Source: Taenia hydatigena
Taxonomy: Eukaryota > Platyhelminthes > Cestoda > Cyclophyllidea > Taeniidae
Direction of reading: 5' to 3'
Assembly: GCA_036345935.2 (NCBI GenBank)
Contig: JADWOT020000006.1
Coordinates: 12,436,519-12,500,518, forward strand
DNA length: 64,000 nucleotides
Below the pieces are notes generated by a model that saw only the letters and a list, made by a program, of their open reading frames with translations, did no database searches and was not told the DNA's origin. Below, piece after piece: positions 24,680 to 35,943 of the stretch. The stretch's first letter is position 1, and each line of letters starts with the position of its first letter. The translations under genes were made by a program, and so were the position numbers.

Positions 24680-25590
24680 AGCATAGAGAGTGTCCAAAAT
24701 GCGGCTTGCAATTTTTCGTCCTCTCCTCAAGAACAAGCCTCAGGCTCGGACACCAGAAAAAAGCTTGGCCAGTCTTGGTAAGAAAGGTACCAATGCCATC
24801 GCTTCCCTCACACAGTGATGATGACTAACCAAACAACGGGAAGGCACTTCAAACGTGACGTCATTTTTATCAATTGCCATGCCCGCAACAACTGACCCGA
24901 GATCCGATTTTGCGAATTTTGTGCCACGTTCAGTCCTAATTGTTTCTCGGTGCACCTGAATGCTTGCGATTGCAGAGGTTGGAAGCGTAATTGCTAGCAC
25001 GAGGTCTATGTGACGTCAAGAATCAAAGGGGAGGTGAAATACAGGTAGAATTGCAAAAATCAAGACAACAGTTCACAAAGAGTACTCCATTCAAAATATG
25101 CTTGGCACAGAGAACCCATAGCAAAGCATTGATTGGAAATATGGTATGCACAGCATGTTGAGGGTTTGTGCTTTTAGTAAGTCACCAATCAAATTGAAGC
25201 TCGCTGTGATGAAGTACGCCTAACCTGCCAAGCATTCTTTTGGGATACTAGTCAGACAAGTGGAAACTTGCAGAATGCAGCCATCCAGTTAGGCAACGAA
25301 TTCAAAGCATTCGCTACTTGGCTAATTGATTTAGCCACCAAGATTTAAGTGCTCAAGTGCAATACACCGAAAGCATACTTTTGCACTCAATTAGAAGTAG
25401 AAAATGCTGGACTTCGGGAGTATTAATGCGTGTAGTGGATCTTGAAAATAGATGTGACATTCAGCTACGTACATAATTTCACATTAGAAACGAAAGAGTG
25501 CGGAGGGTAGTCTACAGGTAAAAGACATTTGTATTCACTTACGGAAGAATATGACAAAAGCAAGCAAGAGATGGGTAAGCAGTTTGGTGC
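24680..25590. repeat. Duplicated flank of FN3 gene B
   Basis: It aligns colinearly with about 17220-17900 upstream of gene A ('AAGCTTGGCC...GGTAAGAAAGG', 'TTTATCAATTGCC', 'CTCGGTGCACCTGAATGCT', 'AGCAAAGCATTGATTG'). It shows that the two FN3 genes were copied with several kb of upstream DNA. Confidence 0.6.
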
Positions 25591-25599
25591 CAGAACGCA

Positions 25600-26740
25600 C
25601 ACATATCACATGCGATTTATTCGGTCAACTTTATCACCTCGAAAAAGTTGACGGCACACAAGTAGTAGCAATGTAGACACGTCAACCATCGGCAGACCAG
25701 CGCAAAGTTGATGATTCAAGAGTATTGGCGAATGCTGCAGGGTTATGATATGCCATCGGTGCGGCAAAGATAATCACTCCACATTTATTGGTGGCACTGG
25801 AGTAGTGAAATTGCTGACATTTACAGCCACCATCGACAGAGCAGTGCAAAGTTAAAGGTGCAAGCAGATGAATATTACACGCAATTTATGCGGAAAGGTT
25901 TACTGGTTGTGGTAATGGTGACACTTAAACCCGCCATAGACAGACCAGTGTCAGTTTGCTAATGCAAGTAAGTGAGCTAATGCTTCGGGGCTATCACATG
26001 CCAGCTAAGCGATAAACAACATCCGTCCACAATTATTGGTAGCGAAAAGCAGTGACATTGCTGGCACACAAAACCAACATCCAGATGCTTGTAATTAAGG
26101 AAAATCACATGCTATCTACGCAATGATTGTACTTACAAATGCATTGGCATTTCTGGCGATTGCACCCACAACCGACATACCGCTGCGAAGTTCAAGATGT
26201 AAATATTTGAGCGATTATAAACGACTATCACATGCCATCTGTGAGGCATTGCGTACCACTTCACTCCGTTTGGTGGCACAAGAGTAGTGGTATGGCTCGC
26301 ACATGCAGTCATCATGCAAATAATGGTTCGTGGTTTAAGATGCAATTATTTGTGGAAAATCTGCGCAGTTGTCACATGCTGTCTACGAGGCAAAGATCAT
26401 TTCTCCTCACTGATTGGTTGTACACAAGTAATAATGCAACTGACACACCCGCTATCAGCAGACGGACGCGAGGTTAATGATGCCATGCTATCTTTGCGAT
26501 AAGCAATACGGCTTTACACTTATTAGTGGGGACACCAAGGATCCCTTGCGATCTTGAAAATGCATGCAATTAATTTAACTCTGCAATGCTTTCGCATGCC
26601 ATCTACGCTGTAAAGATAGCTTGTCCACACAGATCTTTCCCACATATGTAGCGGCATTTCGTACACCTTCATATAGCATCGACAGACTGGCGCGCGGTTG
26701 ATAATGCGAATAACTAGCAAAATTCTTCTTTGTTGATTTT
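25600..26740. repeat. Tandem array of about 143-bp-type units (array 2)
   Basis: Repeated words 'TATCACATGCCATCT', 'TTATTGGTGGCAC', 'GTAGTG.CATTGCTGACA', 'ACCATCGACAGACC' and 'GTGCAAAGTT' recur at roughly 130-150-bp steps over about 1.1 kb. Units are diverged and indels blur the period. The right end, about 26220-26520, has an inverted copy at 30190-30560. The array lies directly upstream of the duplicated promoter region of FN3 gene B. Confidence 0.65.
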
Positions 26741-27843
26741 TCGCGTTTGTGAGATTTCAATCGTTAGCACGTTCTCATGGAATATAGCAGGTTTCGCTCT
26801 GGGCCTTTTTTCTGACAGGACATGTAGAATTTCCGCTTGTGCTGCGAGGTTTGTTGCCTATTTGCGATAATTAATCTTTCATCAGAAGTTGCGCTGTCGC
26901 AACTTGGATTCTTTAAACTTATCAGCACTCCCATGCATTGTAGTTCGTGAAATAGTATCAGATTGGTGGTGCAGAATAATGCGCTTATTTTGCATGTTTG
27001 TTCATTAAATTACATGGTTCGTAGTTGGATTTTGAGGGTTAGGTATTTTTTGGATAGTTTAAGTAAGTTTTGCTCGATATCAACCTACAGCACTTTATAT
27101 GCCCGATGCATCGAAACAGTACGAAAGGCGAGTAAGGAAGCCATGTCTCCTTTTTAACCAATATGTGCATCTATTGGTGGAGAGCAATTCCAAGTGCAAG
27201 AAGACTCGACGATTTCGGTGGGATATTGTTAATATGGGCGATTTAACATTGCGAACCTACCAGCAAATAATGCTCCCATTTCTTTGTTTTGCGTTTAAAG
27301 ACATTGTTGATCAACCACCATTTCTACTCTTATTTCTGCAGTTCTGATGTTACTCCGCCAAAAAATATGGGGTTGTAGCAAATGCGTACCCATGACTGCA
27401 AATCTTGTTAAACTCCTCTATTCCAAATCTTGTCGCCTTGTTTCCGCTGATATAGAAATCATTCGCTTCTCGTATAAATACGAGATCTCTTTACTCGTTT
27501 TAATGGCGCCAAAAAGGCGGTTGCACTTCTCAATCAGTACTGCAGGGATGTTCGACTGCAAAGTGAGTTTTTCTAACTAGCTTCTATCTCAAAGCCACCT
27601 AATGCCAAAATCTAGCTCTCTGCTGACATAAAGTAAAACTTGAGATCGAAGTGGTCATTAGACATTGCACTCTATTTCAGCCCTCTCATCTACGCGCCTT
27701 AATAACAGCGTATTTGGCAGCGGACCATCGATTTCACGAGAACAAAGCAACACATCATATTACGATCAGGAGCTCTATGCATTGAGGAGTCGTCCTGTAG
27801 TTCAAGGATACACATCTGATAGGCTGGTGCATCAGTCTTCATT
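26741..27843. other. Upstream flank of FN3 gene B
   Basis: Non-coding. The part from about 27040 matches the gene A side (16780-17220, and 19000-19400 for the promoter-proximal section). Several short frames occur but none is shared with the gene A flank. Confidence 0.45.
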
Positions 27844-27852
27844 CTTATAAAT
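27844..27852 (+). promoter_or_regulatory. TATA box of FN3 gene B
   Basis: TTATAAATA lies 41-49 bases upstream of the start codon at 27893, in the same place as the box of gene A. Confidence 0.55.
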
Positions 27853-27892
27853 ATCCCGTGATTTGTACTTGTGACCCAATTCTTCGTTGGCG

Positions 27893-28858
27893 ATGTCGTT
27901 TGGCTTCCATCTTACTTTATTGGCGATTTCACACCTAGCGAAGAGCCAAATAGGACTGAGTGGTGAGTTGCATATCTCACACTGATTAATTGCTCCCGTT
28001 ATTCTTAAGCAAAGCACTGTGTACAGTTACGTTCAACTTGTCTTCACTCGCTTCACTTTAGCCCCTCAATTTCTACTCACCTTAAGCGGATCACTGCATG
28101 CACACCAGTTGACAGTGATATTTGCTTGCGAATGGCAAGCGTGACACACGAATCTGATGCATTAAATGATAATTGGCTGCGACTACACTCCTACTTCTAC
28201 TGCATCTCATTCAAATTCTGAGCGTAATTCCCGACACACGCGTTTCATTATAATTCAAGCACACACGACATAGGCTAATATTCACCAACACCTATCTATA
28301 TAGGTCCAGCAGGTCAATTGTTGCTCTATGAAGGTGACTAACGAATAGTTAGATCGTCTAACATACCCAATACAATCATGGAATGCGTAAGAGGTCAAGA
28401 TTCCTGTTTCTAAGTGATCCACGATGTCCGCAGCATATCTGCTAAGCGTGGCATGCTTATCTTGTTTTGCAGAGGAGGCAATGGAAATAAGGGAACCGCT
28501 TCAAGATTACTTCCAATGGACTTGGCCGGGGCCGTACACCATTACGTTAGTTTGGGATGTGAGAGAGTTGGGTGAGGACTACGCGAAACAGATTAGACTG
28601 ACTGAATTTTCACCTCACCCTCCCATAATCAAGACCGAAAAGGAAGATTTTTCGCGGGGAATAATCACCCTTGGCGTGTTGGTACCCAACATAAGATACC
28701 ATGTGTTAGTACACGCACTAGCAGATGAGAACTTTGCTGTTATATTCCATGGATTCATCAAAACAATGCCCTTTGGTAAGTTGGCAGTTGTGATTATGAC
28801 GCGCATCATTACACCAAAGGATAGCATATCTGCTTACATGGTGAAGAAGGGAGTATGA
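27893..28858 (+). CDS. Secreted FN3-domain protein, EG95/oncosphere-antigen-like (gene B)
   Basis: Exon 1 (27893-27962, 70 nt) encodes a signal peptide beginning MSFGFHLTLLAISHLAKS and ends in phase 1 at GTGAGT. Exon 2 (28473-28775, 303 nt) follows TTGTTTTGCAG and joins in frame. It encodes one FN3 domain with TITLVWDVRELG and IRYHVLVHALA motifs and ends in phase 1 at GGTAAG. Exon lengths, phases and leader are nearly the same as in gene A, and the introns are 484 (A) and 510 nt (B). The 3' exon is unresolved; the frame runs on past the donor for 27 residues to a TGA ending at 28858. No disabling change is seen, so B may be expressed. Role by family analogy: a secreted or membrane-associated oncosphere-type antigen. 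Pseudogene D follows about 370 bases downstream in the same orientation. Confidence 0.72.
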
Positions 28859-29228
28859 TGATGCACTCGTGAGCCATTTTCTCCAATTCACTCGTTGTAC
28901 ATTGTTAAAATAAGTGGAACTTAGATTACCCGATTATATGGCATGAGACACATCGCCGAGAAAATGACTGCAGAATACACGAACTATACTCACGCATTGA
29001 TAGGTAACGTCTTCTGCTACTCAAGGTATCATCGTATTGCACCCTTGAGTCGAAAGTTAACGTTCACAGTGAGAAGGCGTTTCGTTGCGTCTTAAAGGCA
29101 AACGCTGTTATTTATGCTGCCTGCTGGCATCACTGTAAAGATCTTAGCATTAAGTGTCCCACATTTCCCTGCCTAGATGATTCGGGTGCCTGCATGATTA
29201 CCATTATAAGGCAATTACTTTTTTGCAG

Positions 29229-29521
29229 AAGAGGGAAGGAAGTGATGAAACCGCTTCCAGCACACTTTTAATGGCAAATTCTGAAGCCTAACTCCATTAC
29301 GTTGACTTGGAATGTGAAAGCGTTGGGTGAGCACTATGCGAACCAACTTAAACTAATTGCGGTTTCTACCACCAAACCCGTCTTGTCCAAGGGTAAAGAA
29401 GTAGAATTTATACAAGGGCGAATGACTCTTGACGGATTGGAGGCCAACACACGATACCGAGTTTTGGCGTTCACGGATACAACTGACATATACGATGGAT
29501 TTATTAAAACACCATCCATCG
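29229..29521 (+). pseudogene. FN3 exon pseudogene, EG95-like (copy D)
   Basis: The exon keeps the acceptor (TTTTTTGCAG) and the phase-1 donor GGTAAG, and most of the FN3 domain (SITLTWNVKALG, GLEANTRYRVLAF). It is one base short near its 5' end relative to A and B, which shifts the start out of frame. A TAA interrupts the frame at 29269-29271. The frame is open from there for the rest of the domain and on past the donor to 29616. No signal exon was found between gene B and this exon. The missing first exon, frameshift and stop make it a pseudogene, unless it serves as an alternative exon of gene B, which I cannot test. Confidence 0.7.
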
Positions 29522-29616
29522 GTAAGCTGCGAAGTGTGATTGTAATGTGCTTTGCCATACCGAAGAATTACTTGTCTGCTTGCATAGAGAGGGAGAGTGC
29601 CGTTGCGACCAACTGA

Positions 29617-30189
29617 TCTGCCTCGTGGTCCATTCAGTCTGGCTCCGTCTGGCGTGGCAATGAGGCTTGCTTGGGCTTACTTGTGCGTAAGTGCTAATTA
29701 ACAACAGTTTAAGCACACGTACGACCACGGTCTAGTATACAAAATTACCAGACCTCTCTTTTTCCAACACAGGCCTTTATGGCGCGTGCGATGAAACAGT
29801 GACACGCATTCGTGTTTAATTATTTCTGATGTAACTTCTTCATCTAGAAAGCTATTGACAAATACAAGCCTTTCTGCGCTTACTTCATTTACTTGGGGTT
29901 GCCACTTCCGCCCATTCAAAAATGAAATCGCGCTACGTTGCGAGCTAATTCAAATGCCTTATGCTTGAAATCCTCACATCTTTAAAAGTATTCTGCATTC
30001 CACGAAAAACGGATATGACTTCAAGACACAAGTTTAGTTCTACTAACAAATGGACGCATTGTATTTAAGCTGAATTCGTAATTACTGTTCATGATGAATT
30101 ATTTCAGAGGTACGCCAATACAAGAAAAAATTTAGACGAATACCTTTAAAAGGTAATTGTAATGCTGATATTTAGTGTCTATTGCGAAG
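29617..30189. other. Downstream flank of FN3 copy D
   Basis: The first part matches the minus-strand sequence downstream of copy C (toward 21070). No other gene is recognised. Confidence 0.4.
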
Positions 30190-30560
30190 GGAAACTAGCT
30201 CAGACAAAATTTTGCCACTGTTAACCGTAAAGCGGTATTGCTTATCGCATAGATAGCATGTGATAGGCCTGAATCACTAGCACAATTACTGGCATCATTA
30301 ACCTCGCGTTGGTCTGCTGGTGGTGCGTATGCCGGAAACATTATTTCTTGCGTACAACCAATCAACGGGGAGGAATAATCTTTGCCGCAGAGACAGCATG
30401 TGACAACTGTGCAGATTTTCCACAATTAATTGCATCTTAAACCACGAACCGTTATTTCTATGATAACTGTATGTGCTAGCAATACCACTACTCTTGTGCC
30501 ACCAAAAAGGGGTGGGGTGATAAGTAGTGCCTCACAGATGGCATATGATAGTCTGTTCTT
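30190..30560. repeat. Inverted fragment of the tandem-repeat array
   Basis: The reverse complement matches about 26220-26520. Examples are 'GTACAACCAATCAAC' against 'GATTGGTTGTAC', 'CTCTTGTGCCACCAAA' against 'TTTGGTGGCACAAGAG', and 'GCGGTATTGCTTATCGC'. With array 2 it brackets gene B and copy D as a pair of opposed repeats about 3.7 kb apart. Confidence 0.7.
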
Positions 30561-33500
30561 GTAGTGCATGCATCACTGAGCCACCAGATACCTCAACACC
30601 GTGGGTGACTCAAGGTCTTCCGCAGATAGGAGTAAGTAGGTGAAGGGTCTCTGTCTTAGTGAAGCTCCTTCTATGCTAGCACACAGATCCACCTTTGCGC
30701 CCAACCAACTCTGTCCACAGGTCGACAGACAGAAGTTGCAGTAGCAGCAGAGATGGATAAGTGCTTGTTGCTAGGGATAAAGGTGGGGCCGTTGTGACTA
30801 CCTTGTAGGGCATAATCTTGCCAGAATTTGGCAATAATCTCATTTCCTTTATCCTACAGCATTGACAATATCCGAGTTCGTTGCCAAACCATATTTCTGT
30901 CAAAATGCTTATCTAATAAGCTAGCTGCATTTGCGATTTAATGGAATGAGCAAAGTGAAGCACGCCCTGCCGTAGAGAATTTGTACAGGAAGTTGACCGT
31001 GCATAGGCAACGTCCCATATCAAAGAAGATAAGCATAGAGCAGCTTTATGGTCTTGTAGGTACATAATGAAAAAAAATCCCTAACATATTGGGACAAATG
31101 TCACTCCGCTTGTTAAAGTTGTAAGAAATAGAATAACAAATGCAAAGGAAATCCCAACCTCGTGCAAAATTTTCACGAAGTAGTGAGGCGAAGCGTTCCA
31201 ACTGTCTAGTAACGTTTCTTTGGGAAACTAACATGCAAAATTGACTGAGAATGCAAAAAAGAACTTTCAAGGGAACTCATTTGTTGCAATAAAGCATCGT
31301 TGAGGCATTTGAGGAAACGGCTCGGAACGTTTTTGGCCAGATTTTGCGATACTCAGGAAATGCCTCAGGTCAAAGAATAAAGCCACACACATCCAAATAC
31401 TAATGTTAGTTATGAAGGCGTTAAAGACCTCAGAAGTGCCGCCTAGCACTAACGGAGTTACCCTCACTTAGGGCTTGATTCTTATTAGCCTTCATTATAC
31501 CCCAAGTATTCGCAACTACTGGGACACCGATAAGTAGTACTGTTCCCAATTGAAAAATCCCTATCATCATATTTATTCCTGTCTCACAGCTGATATCCCT
31601 TTGAAAAAGACACTATGATCAAAGCAGTCAAATGGCTATGAGGGAACTTGGCAATGACCCTCGCAGAAAGGGCTACACGATTTCCACTGTCATCATGACA
31701 ATTTGAGAAACGGCGATAATTTCTTGTACCACATGAAATCACTAAAATTTCCTTTTTTCCATAAGGTGAAAAACATCAGTACGATTTGTTACCGCAGGAC
31801 TTTTCCATAATTTTACGAGCCATAGCTGACCACTCATATTCTGCATCATAAAATTTGGACACCGTGGAGACGCATTTCTATAAGACATCGCATGATCAGC
31901 ACTTTCACCACTGGAAATAGAGCGGAACCTTCTCTAGTCATAAGAGAGCGAGCAAGTGGCTGGATGATGCAGTCCTAAAACAGCAAGAATAAGCAATAGT
32001 CACACACAAAGTGTTCCCATAGAAGTTTTCATTTTCATTTCTTGATTTTAGAGAAAGTAGCTGATGTTAAAAGGCACTCACTAATTCCTCCCAAGTACTG
32101 CGTTTGCTCATGGATGCATCAGAGCCAATCGGGTTCCAAGGTTGGTAAAATGATGATCATGGAGGAAGGAAGTACGAATTCGGCTTTAACGAGATGCGAA
32201 AGCCTAATCAAGTGAATGGACAGCGAGGGGTTAAAGTGGTCAATTGCGGGTATCATTGGCGAATCACACAGTTAGCCATGGAGCAAGGCGCTAAGCCCGA
32301 GCCTTTAGCAATAGGAAGTCAAATGACGCAGGAAGAATGAAATCGGTACAAAAGTTGATAAGATGGAACACCTGACGCGAACGATTCCAGCTATTGAGAT
32401 GCTGTCCTCGCGATCATTCAGTTAAAGTCCTGAACCTGCCATCGCCAACGTCTAGTTCTCACCACAAATAACACAACCATTAACAGATGCACACTGTATT
32501 TCATGCTGGCTTTCCTCACCGAAGACTAGATAAAGCATGTTGGTCTGGGTGGATCCAGCCGCATCGAAGAATCCGTCTGTGGCAAAGTTGCCTTCCATGT
32601 GCCAGCTAATCAGTGAGTCGGATATGCACTAAGACAGTAGCAATGGCAGAATTCCACGCGGAATAAAAGACTAATCCAAGTTTTCAGCCTTATCTATGCC
32701 CTTTTCTATCTAAATCCCTCATTGGATTGGCAAGCAAACTTAGGATACTTGAGTTCTCACCCCTCAAGTTTGATACGAAAGAACCCTAAAGAGACATGAT
32801 AGAGGTGCCAGTCGAGTTTCTGTAGCGACGCTAAGTCTTATTCCAAATAACAGCGAAAAGGCGTAGGCAGAATGACAGGGATGCTAGCGGAGCCAAATAA
32901 TTGTCCATGAAAGAGTGAAGCAAAGGGACGGCTTTAGCGTTTTCTCACTCACTAGGATTACCGAAGTGAATGTTGTAGAGGTCGAGTGAAAAGGTTTGAT
33001 GTTGACGCCAGGCCACATTAGGGCCCTTGATAGCCTATGCAGCCTCAAAACCAATCAAATCTGGGATTTACAAAAAACCGACCGAACGAACAAGTAATTT
33101 TGTGCCATTTTTGCAGACTTTTTGGTGTATTTGTGTCCTAAAGTATAATTATGTCATAGTTCGTAGAAATAGCCCGATAGAACTGGCGAAATTGCATACA
33201 TTTAAAAAAATTTTAATTGCAAGCGATCGAAAATTGAAATTTTGCTATTATTGACTTGAACTCAGTGATTTATCTGGCAGCTTGCTCAACTACGCATTGC
33301 ATTGCAATAGTGATTAAGTCTCTGCACGTTGTGCTTCGATCTACAACACAGGCTTTGAGTTCTTGTCTACGTCAACATGTGCCCATCCATGCTACTCATC
33401 ACGACTTCAGCGAAGAGTCTAAGCTTAAACATAAACAAAATGCAAACACTCAAGTTGTTCCACATAATCTTCACCTTAAGAAACATGCGTTTTGATGTAG

Positions 33501-33611
33501 CAACAATTGAGCACATAGGATTTGCAAAACCTCAAGTTGAGGAGAAAAGAGAAAAAGATGGGGGATAGACGGAACACACTTTAAGTTTCACAACGTCAAA
33601 ACGGCTACTCT
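30561..33611. other. No gene recognised
   Basis: Only short frames without domains or paired splice sites. Nothing repetitive was recognised by eye. Confidence 0.4.
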
Positions 33612-35943
33612 CTATCTATGGGCGCATAATTTGCAATAGCTCTTTCGCCAGAAACTATGATCTGACGATTTCAGCCAAGGACTCTCCCTACGATTAGAAC
33701 GATGGTAGGTCAGCAGGAGGAGGATTTCTGAAACGAATTTCAAATAAACAGGTAAAAGACCTGCTAAACAAATAAGTAGAGTCGTAGCTGATAACTCACT
33801 CAAACAGTTTCGCTGCGTTTTTCCAGCGTCACTTCTGAAAAATCAGTCCAAGATTGGCGACTAGAAAGAAACCCTTTAAGCATCCGAAGACAGTACGCAT
33901 CACAGTCGTAGTATTCACATATCCTTTAAGCATTAAAAATGTCTCCTTCAGTCAGCGGCATTTCACTTTGAATGCCCAGTAAGAAGAGTTGAGTACTTAT
34001 GGTCAAATAGGTCGACAGTTTGCGAAGCGTTAGCGTCTATTCGAAGCTAATCTTCACCGATTAGCGTCAGTAAGGCTTCAGTAACTCAGCAAAATCACTA
34101 ACAGACCTAGCCGATTCTGCCAAACTGTTCAAATATCTTGAAGGCTTTACAGCATTTAGGCTAAATTTATAAAAGCTAACAAGAACGCCCAATTTCTACA
34201 AGACTTGCCAAATGAAAAGGCCATGTTATTGGGGTCAAAATATCGCTTAGTTTATGCGGTTAACATAGGAAGTCCAAAAACTTACCCACTTCAACATCTG
34301 TCGAAAGAGTTGAGTGGGTGGTTCCAGGAGGCACTGGTTCTAAAATAATCAAAAGCACAGCATTCTTCTCAGTAATCAGTGAGATTCGTGCCTGCATTTC
34401 ATTGGCTCATCCCCTTGGTAGTCGAAGCGCCTCCAATGAGGCGACTTTAGCCTGGTAGAACTAAACATGGTTATGACTCCAGATAACAACAGCTTTGACA
34501 TTCCAAGAGTTGACTCAGGATTTTATAAGTAGAACCAATTTGTACTATTCCTGCTGCATTAAAGTCTGAGCCGTCCCAAGTGACAAGCATAAATGGTAAT
34601 TCTTCAGTCAGTTGTCAGGAGAGGAGACAGCTCAAGCTAATCATAGCACGTCTTACTTTGTGTGGTGATCAAGGCTGCTTCTGTTTCCTTCTCTACTGCT
34701 ACCTCCTCCTTCCCCTTAGGAGCGCTGGTTGACACAGTAGTAAGCGTGGTGGAGGTGCTGGTGGATGTATCATACCCTGATGAGAGATTGGCAAGAAATG
34801 CAAAAATTTTAGCTGTTGCAGATGGGAAATGATAACAATTATTATTATAATTACAATCCACATCCCTTCATCCATGTTGCACTAACTCTACTATCCATCC
34901 ACATCTTTTAGTGTTGTATATAGTTCCACGTGCCCTTGGAAAGAAAACTTCCAAATTCTATGCTTTTACTTACGAAGACACATGGCTCTTACATGCAGAA
35001 TCAATTTGTGGCTCGACAGGGGAGCTTGAAGTTCCGTAGTTATCCATGTGTCTCTTTGTCTTTATTACAGCTTGCATTGTGAATGACAAAAGTCTCAGCC
35101 CAACATTTGTCAAAATCGTATGCGTGTCCTCCGTTTTGCTCCTTATTCTGGCATAGCTGCTTTTGAATCCACAATTCCACTCGTAATAAGGGTGTTTGCC
35201 AGGCAATTTGAGCAGCGGATTCCAGGTCAGCTTCACCGATTTTAGACCGTTTTGTGTCATTTTTGCATCTCTCGGAACTCCCGGTACTGAGGAGAAAATC
35301 TCTGGTAAATAAGAAAGTAGTCGCCATCATAAGATGCCTGTTACTACTTGTGTTTGATCGTCCTTACCTCCAGCTTTGGTTTCAACATCACCTAGATGGG
35401 TCCAAAAGGGATCGGTTCCAGCGCAATTGAATCCTAATTTAATGCCATATTTGGCATCTGGGGAGAGGTTATGGAACGTCACCATTTGTTGGTTGGGTCG
35501 AGGTTGTTGTGTCACACGGCTTGCATTCGTGTCATGCGGAACCCCGTCCACGAGATAAATGCACGAAGTTGGAAAGAGCTGTGAGCTGTCCCATTTCACT
35601 GTTACACTATACTAGGAGGCGTATACCTCGTAAAATGGTGGCTGCAAGGCGACTGAGAAAGATATTAACAAAACGATTTTCATTTCGCTTCTCGCAATAA
35701 AACAATAATACAAGTAATGTTATGAGAGGAAATAAAATGAGGACACTCATAAAACTCAGGCATAATAATGGGGTGAACGACTCTTCTGCTCGCAGCATCA
35801 TTTGTAAACGCCGTAACGGTGTAGTTGCCCAGATACGCGTAAAGAGTTTTTGGACAAACTTCGAATTGCATGGTCTTGTCGTGTTAAGGGTGCACGGTTT
35901 TGTCATGTTCAATGACATTTTCGTTTCTGTATTTAGACGGATC
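33612..35943 (-). pseudogene. Minus-strand FN3-repeat membrane protein gene, probably broken
   Basis: Exons can be chained on the minus strand. An exon from 35943 downward, after a TTTTAG acceptor, carries the second half of an FN3 domain (FEVCPKTLYAYLGNYTVTAF). The exon 35611-35368 has an FN3 core (VTVKWDSSQLF; NLSPDAKYGIKLGF) and a phase-1 GTAAGG donor. The exon 35286-34993 joins it across an 81-nt intron with another FN3 (VPGVPRDAKMTQNG, SVKLTWNP). The exon 34776-34657 is Ser/Thr-rich (DTSTSTSTTLTTVSTS). The exon 33787-33612 encodes a hydrophobic segment (TTLLICLAGLLPVYLKF) and a basic tail. The last four joins are phase 1 to phase 1. This implies FN3 repeats, a stalk, one membrane span and a cytosolic tail. 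The first exon has a TAA at 35884-35886, and no intact 5' end was found. A further degraded FN3-like segment (ISYKVKWNKI) lies near 37280-37440. It could be a functional gene if the stop exon is skipped. Confidence 0.5.
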
